This document shows positions 7,877 through 17,543 of a DNA stretch of 64,000 bases, piece after piece. The position numbers and the translations under genes were made by a program. The stretch lies in assembly GCA_934718155.1 (NCBI GenBank), contig CAKUZF010000002.1, positions 1-64,000 of the forward strand, read 5' to 3'. The stretch is from an uncultured Parabacteroides sp. GTDB lineage: Bacteria > Bacteroidota > Bacteroidia > Bacteroidales > Tannerellaceae. The notes beneath the pieces are model-generated. The model did not search any database. It saw only the letters and a list, made by a program, of their open reading frames with translations, and was not told the DNA's origin. Position 1 is the first letter of the stretch. Each line of letters starts with the position of its first letter.

Positions 7877-9775
7877 TTACTTGCTACCTGCGCCCCACTC
7901 TGGTGCGTTCTGGTCGGCCCAGACACGCTCGTTGTGCAAAAGTGCCGAATGGCCCGCACCACTCGAAGTGGCGGTGAAACCCTGCGCCTTGAAATTCTCC
8001 ATCTGGATGCCATACATCAAGTCGGTGGTTACAGGCAGACCCGTATCGAAACGACGAGGGATGGTTGTCACAGGAATATCAGCGTAAGCTTGGCGAGCCA
8101 AAAGCGTAGAGCCGATCTTCGGATAACCCGAACGGCGAGCTGTTACATACTGCTCGTTGGGATACAAAGTGAAGTTCAGCATCTGCTGGATGTAGATCTT
8201 CTCGAGCTTCTCGGCCGCCGTACCGGTGAAGGCATAGTCGGCGCTCTGCATCATGGTCTCGATCTCACCCTCTTTGAGGTCGATCACAACCTCGTTGGGA
8301 TCGTAGTCGTAAGTCGTGCCGTAGTAAGCGATTTGGTTCAAAGAGGCCAACTTGTCATACTCGCGCACCGACATCTCCAAGGCCTTATCATAGTAAGCTT
8401 TAGCAGCACCCTCGTTGCCATCCAGCATAGCGAACTCAGCCAAGTAGAGGTTCGTCTCGGCCGCACCCATGTAGAGGCCATACCAGGGGCGATCCTTTGA
8501 AGCAATAGCTTTCACGTCGCCCGGAGCCGTCGGAACGGAAGGGTTGTAGCTACGACCGATGATCATCATCTGCTGGAAGTAAGAGAAGGGGCAATATGAC
8601 TTTTCGTTAGCGCCCTTGTCGTCGGCGATCTTCTGGTCGCTATAGCGGAAGAACCAGTCATACTTACCCATTGTTGAGGCGTTGTAGTCGGTAGGCAGAC
8701 CCGCGTAACGCACCCAAGGTTCGCCCGCGCCCTTCCACGATTTGAACACCTTCTTGCCATCAGCGCCAACCTCGAAGTTGACATTCTTCTCGATAAACTC
8801 AGGGATTGCCTTGCCACGGTCGTAGTAGGCCTGAACCACCTTGGAGTTCCAGTCGTTCTTCTGGTAGCAGAAGCGAACGCGCGGATCCAAGTTGTCGACC
8901 ATGAAGTTGACCACTTCGCCACTGGCAGCCGTGCCCTCCATGAATCCGTTGCTCCAATGATACACCTTGTCGCTGCCATTCTCAGAACCTCCATTCATTA
9001 CAGAAGCCTTGTTGAACAACACGGCGTCGTCCATCGAGTCGATATAACCGCAGCTGGCTGAGGCTACCTGCTGAGCCACCTGCTTCGCCTTAGCGGCATC
9101 TTGATTCAACAGGCGAGCAGCGATTCTAAGTTTCAACGAGTTGGCAAACTTGGCCCATTTGTTCAGGTCGCCCTTGAAGACGACATCCTGTGTGCTCACC
9201 ATGTTCTGGCCAGCCGTCTGGAACGTATTCACCGCATCGTCCAACGCAGACAGCCACTCATTGTAGAGCGCAGATTGCGCATCGTAAGCGGGAGTCAATG
9301 TGCCGCCATAAGGAGCTCTACAAGCCTCGTTGTAGGCCAAATTGCCATACATATCGGAGTCGAAAATGCCCAAGTAGATGGTCAACACCTCGATAGCCGA
9401 CTTATAAGAGGCAAAGTCTTTAGCCTCTTCAGCGGGCATACCGCTGAGCGCGTTCTCGATCTCACGCAAATAGCGCAAGGTGTAAACATATTGCGTGCCC
9501 TGGTCGCCCGTGGCGGTTGTTGTCAGGATGCCGGTTGTCATACCGCCAGTAGGCACAGCCATCTGATTCCAACTGTACATCATCGGCGCGTTGTAGAACC
9601 AATAGGTATAGCCATAAGGCTCAAACTGGTTAACACCATTTGCGAACAGGTAGCTGATGTTGGCGTTGGTCACCGCCGTTGGATCCTGGTTCATATCGGC
9701 AAAATCATCCGTACATCCAGTCAGCGCAGCAGCCCCTAATACCGTCGCAAATAATAAGGATTTATATGATTTCAT
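7877..9775 (-). CDS. SusD/RagB-family nutrient-binding outer-membrane lipoprotein
   Basis: Surface lipoprotein that forms the lid of a SusC-type transporter and captures its ligand. The 632-residue product has a lipoprotein signal peptide with lipobox around LTGC (MKSYKSLLFATVLGAAALTGC), followed by DDFADMNQDPTAVTNANISYLF, the start typical of the SusD-like_2 group, and a C-terminal RRSGYPKIGSTLLAR-type segment. The ATG at 9775 is preferred over an in-frame TTG at 9790 because it starts the signal peptide. It lies 32 bases downstream of the susC-like gene and ends in a clear terminator, so the pair is a closed operon. No glycoside hydrolase, polysaccharide lyase or regulator is adjacent; the upstream neighbour is a secreted M28 peptidase. 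The substrate could therefore be peptides, as with RagAB, but this is inference. Confidence 0.93.
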   Translation of the reverse strand: MKSYKSLLFATVLGAAALTGCTDDFADMNQDPTAVTNANISYLFANGVNQFEPYGYTYWFYNAPMMYSWNQMAVPTGGMTTGILTTTATGDQGTQYVYTLRYLREIENALSGMPAEEAKDFASYKSAIEVLTIYLGIFDSDMYGNLAYNEACRAPYGGTLTPAYDAQSALYNEWLSALDDAVNTFQTAGQNMVSTQDVVFKGDLNKWAKFANSLKLRIAARLLNQDAAKAKQVAQQVASASCGYIDSMDDAVLFNKASVMNGGSENGSDKVYHWSNGFMEGTAASGEVVNFMVDNLDPRVRFCYQKNDWNSKVVQAYYDRGKAIPEFIEKNVNFEVGADGKKVFKSWKGAGEPWVRYAGLPTDYNASTMGKYDWFFRYSDQKIADDKGANEKSYCPFSYFQQMMIIGRSYNPSVPTAPGDVKAIASKDRPWYGLYMGAAETNLYLAEFAMLDGNEGAAKAYYDKALEMSVREYDKLASLNQIAYYGTTYDYDPNEVVIDLKEGEIETMMQSADYAFTGTAAEKLEKIYIQQMLNFTLYPNEQYVTARRSGYPKIGSTLLARQAYADIPVTTIPRRFDTGLPVTTDLMYGIQMENFKAQGFTATSSGAGHSALLHNERVWADQNAPEWGAGSK

Positions 9776-9807
9776 ATTTCTATCTTTCAATTATTGGGAT
9801 TACTAAA

Positions 9808-12800
9808 TTAGAATGTCGCATTGATCGTAAACATGTAGCTTGCCACATACGGCGCCACTGAACGGATCATGAACTGCGAAGAAGAGGTACCACGCAATGA
9901 CTCCGGGTTGAAGCCGTTGGGCAATGAGTTGATCAAGTAGCCCAAGTTGCGTCCGGTAGCCGTAAGCGTCAAGCCCTTCGAATGCAGCTTCTTCGCGAAG
10001 TCGCTCGGCACACGGTAGCTAACCGACACCTCGCGCAGAGCGAGATAGTTCAGCTCCTTGAACCAGCTGTCGTTCACAGTTCCTGTACCCCATGAATTGT
10101 TCCAGTAAGTCCACGATGAAGCGTGCTGCGGATCAACAAGGCCCTTGTCGAACAAAGACTGATAGGTCTCGCCTCCTTCAGCCACCGTGTACTTGCCATT
10201 CGGCGTGTCAAGCACTTCACCACCCTGAATGATACCATTCGGAATCATACCATCGGTGTAGGTCTTGCCATCCCAAATAGAGGTAAAGGTCATACCGCCA
10301 TTCTCGGCGTCACGCCATTTCAAAGACTCCTCTAAATAACCATAAGCCGTACCATACTTCGAGCCATAGATTGCCACGTAGCCACCGATACGCATATCAA
10401 ACTGCGCATGCAGGCTCCAGTTCTTCCAAGTCAAGCTGGTGTTGACACCACCCAGGAACTTCGGCTGCATAGAGCCGATTTCCTCCACCTCGCCTGAGCG
10501 CTCGTTGTAAACAGCGTGCATGTTGTTGTAGTTGTAGTAGGCGGTAGAGAGAACGGGCAGACCGGTTTTCTTGTCGATCTTCGGAGCTGCGTCAGACATC
10601 AGCAAACCATACTCGCCTCCTACTCTCGCCACAGAACCGATACGGTAGTTACCGTAGTTGGGCATACCAGTCAGAGTGATATAGTCGGCCACATTCTCGT
10701 GCAACTCAACGATCTTAGAGCGGTTGCGCGTGAAAGTGAAGTTCAAATCCCAAGTCCAATCCTTGTTCTGGAACGGCGTTGTGTTCAAGGCCAACTCAAC
10801 ACCCTGGTTCTGGATGTTACCGGCGTTGATCAGCTGCTGGTTGATACCCGAGAGCCATGGCACATCGATCGTCATGATCTGATCCTTCGTGTTCTCCTTA
10901 TAATAGGTAGCATCGATGCCGATACGGTTGTTCAGGAAACGCCAATCCAGACCGATCTCCCAAGAGTTCTTACGCTCCGGCTTCAGATCCTGGCTATAGG
11001 CCTTCTTAGGGATCTCCAAACCAAACGTGTTGCCCGAATTTGTAGTGGAAGAGATGATGCTATACGCCGTGTTGATCAAGTAGGGATCCGTGTCGTTACC
11101 AACCTGAGCCCATGACCCACGAAGCTTCAAGAAAGAGATCCACTCCGGCAACTGGTCGCGAAGAGTCTCATGAACCAACCATGAACCAGAGACAGAGGGG
11201 TAGAAGAAAGAGTGTGTACCGTGTCCATCGGCATAAACCAAAGCTGACGACCAGTCGTTACGGCCAGTTACGTCTAAGAACACCTGATCCTTATAGCTAA
11301 CGCCTGCCTGTGCGGCAATCGAAAGGATGGTCTTCTCGCCTGAAAGAACTCCCTTGTAGTTGATTGCGTTCTTCGAGTTGCCGATGAAGAACTGACCCGG
11401 AACGATCAAGCCGCCATTGGTGCTCTCGCTCATCTCCTGCTGGAAGTTATGGTAATACTCACCACGCACGAATCCGTTCACCGTCCAGTCGCCCAAAGTC
11501 TTGTTGGCCGTCAAGTTGACGTTCATGTTGGTCTGCTCCTTGGTGAAGAGTCCCATGCTATAGTAACCGCCATCGTTGGCATAACCCTGGCCTAACTCCT
11601 TCGTCTCGTTGCGCTTGTAATAATAGTTATAGTTGCCCTCGGCTGTAAACTTCAACCAATCGGTAAAGTTGGCCGTCAACTTCAGGCTCGGACGCACCGA
11701 GGTCTCCTTCTGTGTATATTCATTCTCATAAAGGCTGAACCAAACGCTACGGCCCGGTGCGTAACCATAATCATCGCCATAAGCCACGTCGGCCAAACCA
11801 CCATGCGAGCCCTTATAGCGGCTTCGCCAGTAACGAGTGTCGTACATACGGTTCCATGTGCCATCGGTGAAGTACTCACCAAAGTTGGTCTCACCACCCT
11901 TCGGCGTTGAGTTGGCAAATGCCACTTGAGCCTCAATCTCGACATCTTTCGAGATCTTGTGCGATCCCTTCGCCAATAAAGAGATACGGTCGAACTGGTT
12001 ATTCGGAGTCGTACCCGTCGCATGGCGGTAAGACATAGAGGTGTAGAACGTAGTAGTCTCATTGCCGCCCTGAACAGAAAGGTTTGTGTTCGAGCTGAAA
12101 CCATTGTCATACGCATCGGTAAAGTTGTTCTCCTTTGCGCTGTAAGGCACCATCGTATAGTCGTAATACTCGATAGGCTTTCCATCGAAAGCCGGACCAA
12201 ACTGGCGACCGGTCGTGCCGATCAGCGTACGATCGCCATTCGCGTTAAGCTTAAATTGGTTCGTATCCCACTGGATGTAGTTGCCAGAGGCGTCCTTCTC
12301 GTAGAACACGTTGCCGGCATACTGGCCATTACCATATTTGTTTTGGAATTTCGGGCCTTTATAGACATGGTCTACACCGAACGTCTGAGAGAAGCTGATG
12401 CCCAAGCCTTGGCCACCCTTACCGCTTTTAGTAGTAATCACCACCGCACCATTCAAACCACGAGATCCATACAACGCAGTAGCGGCAGCACCCTTCAAGA
12501 CAGAAACCGATGCGAAATCATCCGGGTTGAGGTTTTTCAACTCATTACCCCAGTCCTTATCGGTAGCGCTCCAGTCGGCATCACCATCCTTCACACCGTT
12601 GTCCATGATTACACCATCGACCACGTAGATAGGCTGGTTGTTCTTGCCCAACGTTGAAGAACCACGAATCAAGATTTTCGAAGAACCGAAAAGACCACCA
12701 TCACCAGCAGAAATATCCACACCAGCCACCTTACCTTGCAAAGCAGAAACCGGGTTGATCACATTCGTGTTCAAATCGTCACCCTTGATCTCAGTCACCG

Positions 12801-13212
12801 CATAACCCAAAGCCTTCGTTGCGCGCTTCATACCCAAAGCCGTCACAACAACCTCATCCAGCTTCTGCGTATCCTCAGCCAGTTTGATCGTGCCCATCGG
12901 AGCGCCTTCATAGGCAACCTCGACGGTCGTATAGCCGATGAACGAGATCTGAATCACGTCACCCTTCTTAACGCCTTCCAATGAGAAATTACCGTCCATA
13001 TCGGTAATCGTACCATTGGTCGAACCTTTCACCACAACAGAAGCGCCGGCTACGGGGCCGAAATCATCCTCTACTGTACCTGTCACTTTCCCATCCTGCT
13101 GGGAAACAGCTGTCCCCAGAGCCGAAGGAGCGGTCTCTGCGTAGGCGTTGCCTACCAAGCACAATGCTCCAGCGCATAGGATCAAACCAACCGGCTTAAT
13201 TTTCTTCAACAT
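9808..13212 (-). CDS. SusC/RagA-family TonB-dependent outer-membrane transporter
   Basis: A 1134-residue outer-membrane barrel that imports large nutrients using TonB energy. Order of parts: signal peptide (MLKKIKPVGLILCAGALCLVGNAYA), carboxypeptidase-regulatory-like domain (about residues 45-120, GTVEDDFGPVAGASVVVKGS), TonB-box/SusC signature DEVVVTALG, plug domain (LQGKVAGVDIS through GAAATALYGSRGLNGAVVI), then the barrel, ending in SYMFTINATF with the usual terminal aromatic residue. No STN signalling domain precedes the carboxypeptidase-like domain, so an anti-sigma partner is not expected. The ATG at 13212 starts the signal peptide; the longer GTG-start reading is unlikely. The partner lipoprotein follows after 32 bases. 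Energy would come from the exbB-exbD-tonB operon at 49.4-51.4 kb. Confidence 0.95.
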   Translation of the reverse strand: MLKKIKPVGLILCAGALCLVGNAYAETAPSALGTAVSQQDGKVTGTVEDDFGPVAGASVVVKGSTNGTITDMDGNFSLEGVKKGDVIQISFIGYTTVEVAYEGAPMGTIKLAEDTQKLDEVVVTALGMKRATKALGYAVTEIKGDDLNTNVINPVSALQGKVAGVDISAGDGGLFGSSKILIRGSSTLGKNNQPIYVVDGVIMDNGVKDGDADWSATDKDWGNELKNLNPDDFASVSVLKGAAATALYGSRGLNGAVVITTKSGKGGQGLGISFSQTFGVDHVYKGPKFQNKYGNGQYAGNVFYEKDASGNYIQWDTNQFKLNANGDRTLIGTTGRQFGPAFDGKPIEYYDYTMVPYSAKENNFTDAYDNGFSSNTNLSVQGGNETTTFYTSMSYRHATGTTPNNQFDRISLLAKGSHKISKDVEIEAQVAFANSTPKGGETNFGEYFTDGTWNRMYDTRYWRSRYKGSHGGLADVAYGDDYGYAPGRSVWFSLYENEYTQKETSVRPSLKLTANFTDWLKFTAEGNYNYYYKRNETKELGQGYANDGGYYSMGLFTKEQTNMNVNLTANKTLGDWTVNGFVRGEYYHNFQQEMSESTNGGLIVPGQFFIGNSKNAINYKGVLSGEKTILSIAAQAGVSYKDQVFLDVTGRNDWSSALVYADGHGTHSFFYPSVSGSWLVHETLRDQLPEWISFLKLRGSWAQVGNDTDPYLINTAYSIISSTTNSGNTFGLEIPKKAYSQDLKPERKNSWEIGLDWRFLNNRIGIDATYYKENTKDQIMTIDVPWLSGINQQLINAGNIQNQGVELALNTTPFQNKDWTWDLNFTFTRNRSKIVELHENVADYITLTGMPNYGNYRIGSVARVGGEYGLLMSDAAPKIDKKTGLPVLSTAYYNYNNMHAVYNERSGEVEEIGSMQPKFLGGVNTSLTWKNWSLHAQFDMRIGGYVAIYGSKYGTAYGYLEESLKWRDAENGGMTFTSIWDGKTYTDGMIPNGIIQGGEVLDTPNGKYTVAEGGETYQSLFDKGLVDPQHASSWTYWNNSWGTGTVNDSWFKELNYLALREVSVSYRVPSDFAKKLHSKGLTLTATGRNLGYLINSLPNGFNPESLRGTSSSQFMIRSVAPYVASYMFTINATF

Positions 13213-13246
13213 AACGATGGTTTTAATAAATAAATTCACTAATCAC

Positions 13247-13271
13247 GAGGCCTTTCGGAAAGATAAGCCTC
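13247..13271 (-). promoter_or_regulatory. Hairpin in the susC leader
   Basis: In the 130-base untranslated leader of the susC-like gene, GAGGC and GCCTC enclose a second CTTT/AAAG stem. No T run follows, so it is not a terminator. It could affect message stability or translation; no known riboswitch class is recognised. Confidence 0.3.
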
Positions 13272-13348
13272 AACCTAATTTTAATACCTATTTTATATTT
13301 AGTTAATTCCTATTTGTGTCTGTTAGACGTACTTACTCGAATTGGCCG

Positions 13349-13381
13349 CAAAGATAAACAAAAATTCATTTGCGAATCAAA
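13349..13381 (-). promoter_or_regulatory. Promoter of the susC-susD operon
   Basis: Minus-strand -7 box TATCTTTG (13349-13356) and a -33 TTTTG element (13378-13381) are separated by 21 bases, the upper end of the Bacteroides spacing. Confidence 0.55.
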
Positions 13382-13540
13382 AAGTTACTATTTTTTCGCA
13401 TGCTTTTTCCGCAGGCATGTTTTCAGACGCAAAAACGGCCGCATCCCGTTCAGATACAGCCGTTTAATCACTACTTACAAATTAAATGTCTATTTTCAAT
13501 AAAAATATATCACAAAAATGCGCATAAGACTAACAAAAAC

Positions 13541-13572
13541 GCAGCTTTTCCACCCCTAAACAGGGTGAAAAG
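13541..13572 (-). terminator. Probable terminator after the M28 peptidase gene
   Basis: Minus-strand CTTTTCACCC pairs with GGGTGGAAAAG with one bulge, and a T run follows a few bases later. A second hairpin (AAACGGC/GCCGTTT, 13432-13465) ending in five T residues lies further down and may be a backup. Confidence 0.5.
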
Positions 13573-13580
13573 TAAACGCC

Positions 13581-14576
13581 TTATGGATTTGCCATGTACC
13601 ACATATTGAGAAAAGAAGCCTTCGTGATGTCCACCACCTTCGGCCAGTTCAGCTTATCGGCATGATCACTTGGCTGATGATAGTCGGGATGTCCATCGGT
13701 GTGATACCAAATGATGGGAATGCCAAGCCGAGCGAAAGTTCCATTATCGCTTCCTCCGACGGGGTTGTCCCACGCCCGATAATCGGGCTCCAAGTCAAGA
13801 TTAAAATCCTTAATCTCCTTCTTCAGCCAATCGCCAAACTCGGGATGCGAGGCCGTATAGAAATAGACCACGTGTTTCGGGCGGCTCTCATCGTTGTTGC
13901 GTCCTATCATGTCAAAATTAAGGTAACCTTTCACCTGCCCTATTCGAGCGAACGACTGGGCGAAAGCTCTCGAACCAAGCAAACCCTTCTCCTCGCCATC
14001 CCAAAAGGCAAATATAACCGTCCGCTTCGGCTGCTGGCCAGTGGCCAAGAAAGCACGTGCGATTTGCAAAACCGCCTGCACTCCCGAGGCGTTGTCGTCG
14101 GCACCGTTATAAATCTGGTCGCCCGACAGGAAGGGATCCTTGCCCAAATGGTCGTAATGCGCACCCACGATCACGATCTCTTCGGGATGCGTTCCCTCGA
14201 TAACGCCCAACACGTTGCGCAACGACATTTGCTGGTAAGCACCCGTCTGCTGGATCACCGCAATCGAATCAGGATGAACCTGCCAACGAGCTCCCCGGCG
14301 CTGACGCTCCAGGTGGCACACCTCGAAAGGATGGAAATAGGTTCCCTCTAAAGGCCGAATACCCATCGACTGCAATTGGGCGGCGATATAATCGGCAGCG
14401 ATTCGACCTTCACGCGTACCGGCCTCACGCCCCTCTAAGTTGTCGCTCGCCAAGAAGCCCACATGCGCTTCAGCCGTAGCCCGATTGATTGAGGCTACCC
14501 CCTTTCGCTCAGGGCTCTGCCCCCACAACAGCGTGCTGCACAAGCAAGCGCACATAAGAAATACACACTTTTTCAT
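13581..14576 (-). CDS. Secreted M28-family zinc aminopeptidase
   Basis: Metallopeptidase of 331 residues with a signal peptide (MKKCVFLMCACLCSTLLWGQ). The M28 two-zinc ligand set can be followed in order: His in GAHYDHLG, Asp in NGADDNASG, Glu pair in FWDGEEKGLLGS, Asp in NFDMIGR and a C-terminal His in PDYHQPSDHADK. The family removes N-terminal residues from peptides, or cyclises N-terminal glutamine as glutaminyl cyclase; the sequence does not decide between these. The ATG at 14576 begins the signal peptide, so the longer reading (to 14606) was rejected. A CAAAGATA minus-strand -7 box at 14621-14628 is a likely promoter. It lies upstream of, but is transcribed separately from, the susC-susD pair. 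Confidence 0.88.
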   Translation of the reverse strand: MKKCVFLMCACLCSTLLWGQSPERKGVASINRATAEAHVGFLASDNLEGREAGTREGRIAADYIAAQLQSMGIRPLEGTYFHPFEVCHLERQRRGARWQVHPDSIAVIQQTGAYQQMSLRNVLGVIEGTHPEEIVIVGAHYDHLGKDPFLSGDQIYNGADDNASGVQAVLQIARAFLATGQQPKRTVIFAFWDGEEKGLLGSRAFAQSFARIGQVKGYLNFDMIGRNNDESRPKHVVYFYTASHPEFGDWLKKEIKDFNLDLEPDYRAWDNPVGGSDNGTFARLGIPIIWYHTDGHPDYHQPSDHADKLNWPKVVDITKASFLNMWYMANP

Positions 14577-14681
14577 CTTGATAATCCTATAATAAATATG
14601 TAACATTCGCTTTTGATCGGCAAAGATACGGCTTTTCAGAAGTTATCTTAAATCAATTTCACACGAGCGCAAGCATCTTTT

Positions 14682-14724
14682 ATATGTTATAAAACATATT
14701 TTATAAGAAAAGGCCCTATATTTG
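14682..14724 (+). promoter_or_regulatory. Promoter region with AT palindrome before the 67-residue gene
   Basis: A -7 box TATATTTG is at 14717-14724. Just upstream lies a perfect 7-bp inverted repeat, ATATGTT and AACATAT spaced by four bases (14682-14699), in the place of a -33 element. This could be an operator. Confidence 0.4.
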
Positions 14725-14795
14725 CAATCGAAAAGAAGAGAAAATAAGTTTAGGTTATTCACGGGTTCTCAAAGGGAGAATCCACTAAAAAAAGA

Positions 14796-14999
14796 ATGAG
14801 TATGTATTTAAGAGAAAATGAAAAAGCACTGAAAGAGCTCGCTATGTTGCGTTACCAAGCAGATCGTTATCAAGCAACTGGCAACGGAGCCATGAGTCAG
14901 CAACTGAATGCCGAAATCCGCCGCATCCAAGCGATGTGTGCCATGCAGGATCAAAACATCGATTCGGAAGGCTCTTCAGAAGATAAGACAATCCATTAA
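14796..14999 (+). CDS. Small protein of unknown function, 67 residues
   Basis: Not recognised. The product (begins MSMYLRENEKALKELAMLRY) is hydrophilic, predicted mostly helical, rich in Gln, Glu and Ala, has no signal peptide or membrane segment, and ends in an acidic tail (IDSEGSSEDKTIH). The frame is supported by a good -7 box about 72 bases upstream and by lying alone between two minus-strand genes. A second ATG two codons in is an alternative start. The short helical composition would fit a small regulatory or coiled-coil protein, but no function is claimed. Confidence 0.6.
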   Translation: MSMYLRENEKALKELAMLRYQADRYQATGNGAMSQQLNAEIRRIQAMCAMQDQNIDSEGSSEDKTIH

Positions 15000-15021
15000 G
15001 AACTGAAATAGATAAGGAGCG

Positions 15022-17520
15022 TCAAGTGACCATCCTTCCAGCCTCGGAAATCAGGTTTTGAGCCTGAGCAATCACCTCGATCACAAGCTGGTCTTTATTA
15101 GAGACCGACTGATCGGGGTCTTTTTTTTCCAACAAACGCAGGTGTTGCACCAAGCTATTGGCCCCCAGCATCGCAAAGAGCGGAATCAGCTTATGAGCGA
15201 TATTGCCCACCTCTTCCCAATCGGCATCCGCATGGGCTGCGGACATTCGCTCAATGTTTTTACGGGTTTCTTCAACAAAAGTGCGTAAGATGCCTTGCGA
15301 GGCTTCGACATCCTCGCCCGCAAAGGCGGTCAGCGAAGAGAAATCGAACCCCACGACAGGCTCCAACCGTAGCTTCAGCAGCTCGTTGAGCAACGAAATC
15401 AGCTGGGCGGCCGTGAAAGGCTTGTTGAGGAACGCCGTGAAACCAGCCTCCTGGTAATGCGTTTGCTCTTTTCCCACATGGGCAGATAGAGCCACCACCG
15501 GGATACGGTCGGCACCTTCTATCCCCGACGAACGAATCAGCGACAGCAACTGATAGCCATTCATTTGCGGCATTTGTATATCGGTTATCACCGCCGCAAA
15601 AGAGCGGCTGCGCAGCCATTCGCACACCTTGTTAGGGTTGGCGCAACAAACCACTTCCACCTCGCTTTGCTTCAGCAGCTCCTCGGTCAGCGCCAGCTGC
15701 AAGGGGTCGTCGTCCACCAAGAGGCAGGTGATTGTTTGCCCCGCCAACGAAGAATCGAGCGTTGGACATGCCGCCGGTCCCTGTTCCGCCTCTTCATCGG
15801 CCTCCTCGGCCATCGACTGATCGGCCGACAAAGGCAGCGGCAGCTGAATCTTGAAGGAGCTGCCTTCGCCCATATAGCTATCCACCGTCAGTTCGCCATG
15901 CATCAGCGTGATCAGTTTGCGGGTGATGGAGAGGCCCAAGCCAAATCCTTCGACACGATCGGCTCCATTCGAACGGATAAACTCGCCGAATATGTGTTCG
16001 CGCTCCTCTTTAGGGATACCAGCGCCCGAATCGCGCACAATCACGGTCAGCCGATAGTTGAACGCGTCTACCTCGGCCAACGAGACCACCAAAGCCACTT
16101 GTCCTTCCTCCGTGAACTTGATCGCATTCGAGAGCAAATTGCTCACCACCTGCCGAATACGGATCGGGTCGCCCAGGTAGACCAAATCCATCAACTCGGG
16201 CAGCAACAACACCGATAGCCGCAACCCCTTCGCTTCTGCCAAAGGGCGAAAACTGTCGCCTATCTCCCGGAAAAGGGTTGGCACCCGGAAAGGCAAGTGG
16301 TGGAACTCCATCTCGCCCGACTCCATTCGCTGATAATCGAGCAGATCGTTCACCAACGAGAGCACATGATCCGACGAAGAGCGCATATTCTCCAAATAAT
16401 ACTGCTGGCGAGCGTCTAAACGCCTGCGCTGCAGCAGCTCAATATAGCCCATAATGGATGAGAGCGGCGCACGAATATCGTGGCTGATGGTCAGGATCAG
16501 CTTCTCGCGGCTGCTTAAAAGCCGCTCGGCCATCTGCTTCGCCTGCTCCAACTGGCGACGATAGAAAGCGCTACGCGAGAGGTCGTGCGACACCATGACC
16601 ATAAAAAGCAACGTGACCAAGATGGCCGACAGAACCATCAGCGCGATCTTGCGCGAGGCATCGTGAAGCAGCACCTGCTTATGATAGACACGCAGCAGCG
16701 AAGCGTTCATCTCCTCCTCTTCGATGTCGCGCAAAATCTGGTTAATCTCCTTTGTGATCATGCTGTTGCTGTAGCGCAAGTTGGAGGCTCTCTCGACCAA
16801 GAGCTCCATCAGCTGCTTACGCTGCCAGGCGACACTGTCTTGAATGCTCCGCAACACACTGACGATCGTGTCCGACGGGTTGTAGGCGTTCACCAACGTG
16901 TCTTTCACCACCTGCACAGAAGTGTTCACCACGATGCTCGTATCCTCACGGGATGGCACAAAGGCCTCGGCCAAACGCTTAAAGAAGCCGCGCTTTCGCC
17001 GAGGGATTATCACGGTGTCTTGCTTGACCTCCGTCCGCTCTTGCACCTGGATCTCTTTAATGACCGTGTCGGGAGCGGTAGCTATCACACGCTCAAAGTT
17101 GACGATATAGAGGCTGTCGGAGTTGGCCTCTCGCCACGTTTGGAGCAGGCGGCTCGCATTCCGGCGTTTGCGCTCCAGCAGCAATTCGATCGTGTCGATC
17201 TTATGCAGTTGGACGGAATCGGTGATGTAGAACCGCAAAGAGTCGAGATTGTGGCGCGCCCTGTTGAGCGTATGGTTGAAATGGCGCAACTCTCCCTGCG
17301 GCATGCCCACAAGCTGACCTAACGCCTCGCTCTCATAGAGGAGCGACAAAGTGTTCGTGATGAGATAAACCTTCGTTCGGTTGTGCTGGTCGGAGAAGTT
17401 CTCGACGGCCATCTGCCTGACCACATTATATATATAGGAGAAAGCATAAACAGCAATGGCGATCAGCACCAAATAGCTGACCACCACCTTTACCGTGATA
17501 TATCGTTTGCGTTCTCCCAT
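15022..17520 (-). CDS. Hybrid sensor histidine kinase with receiver and Hpt domains
   Basis: An 832-residue membrane sensor for a multistep phosphorelay. Order: membrane segment (about residues 10-35), a long extracytoplasmic helical sensor region, second membrane segment near 300 (MVLSAILVTLLFMVMV), HisKA domain with the phosphorylated His in LTISHDIRAPLSSIMGY, HATPase with G boxes (DSGAGIPKEE, GFGLGLSI), a receiver domain with Asp in ITDIQMPQMNGYQLL and conserved Lys in FLNKPF, and a C-terminal Hpt domain with AHKLIPLF. The final response regulator is not in the window. It starts 23 bases after the EptA-like gene on the same strand, suggesting joint transcription and a role in envelope stress. 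The ATG at 17520 is preferred over an upstream TTG. Confidence 0.92.
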   Translation of the reverse strand: MGERKRYITVKVVVSYLVLIAIAVYAFSYIYNVVRQMAVENFSDQHNRTKVYLITNTLSLLYESEALGQLVGMPQGELRHFNHTLNRARHNLDSLRFYITDSVQLHKIDTIELLLERKRRNASRLLQTWREANSDSLYIVNFERVIATAPDTVIKEIQVQERTEVKQDTVIIPRRKRGFFKRLAEAFVPSREDTSIVVNTSVQVVKDTLVNAYNPSDTIVSVLRSIQDSVAWQRKQLMELLVERASNLRYSNSMITKEINQILRDIEEEEMNASLLRVYHKQVLLHDASRKIALMVLSAILVTLLFMVMVSHDLSRSAFYRRQLEQAKQMAERLLSSREKLILTISHDIRAPLSSIMGYIELLQRRRLDARQQYYLENMRSSSDHVLSLVNDLLDYQRMESGEMEFHHLPFRVPTLFREIGDSFRPLAEAKGLRLSVLLLPELMDLVYLGDPIRIRQVVSNLLSNAIKFTEEGQVALVVSLAEVDAFNYRLTVIVRDSGAGIPKEEREHIFGEFIRSNGADRVEGFGLGLSITRKLITLMHGELTVDSYMGEGSSFKIQLPLPLSADQSMAEEADEEAEQGPAACPTLDSSLAGQTITCLLVDDDPLQLALTEELLKQSEVEVVCCANPNKVCEWLRSRSFAAVITDIQMPQMNGYQLLSLIRSSGIEGADRIPVVALSAHVGKEQTHYQEAGFTAFLNKPFTAAQLISLLNELLKLRLEPVVGFDFSSLTAFAGEDVEASQGILRTFVEETRKNIERMSAAHADADWEEVGNIAHKLIPLFAMLGANSLVQHLRLLEKKDPDQSVSNKDQLVIEVIAQAQNLISEAGRMVT

Positions 17521-17543
17521 AAACAAAGCGGAAGCGGTTTATT

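Noticed and set aside
7006..8500. Plus-strand frames of 225, 172 and 188 codons opposite the nuclease and SusD genes
   Set aside because: Shadows of clear minus-strand genes or frames across the terminator and promoter region; no motifs.
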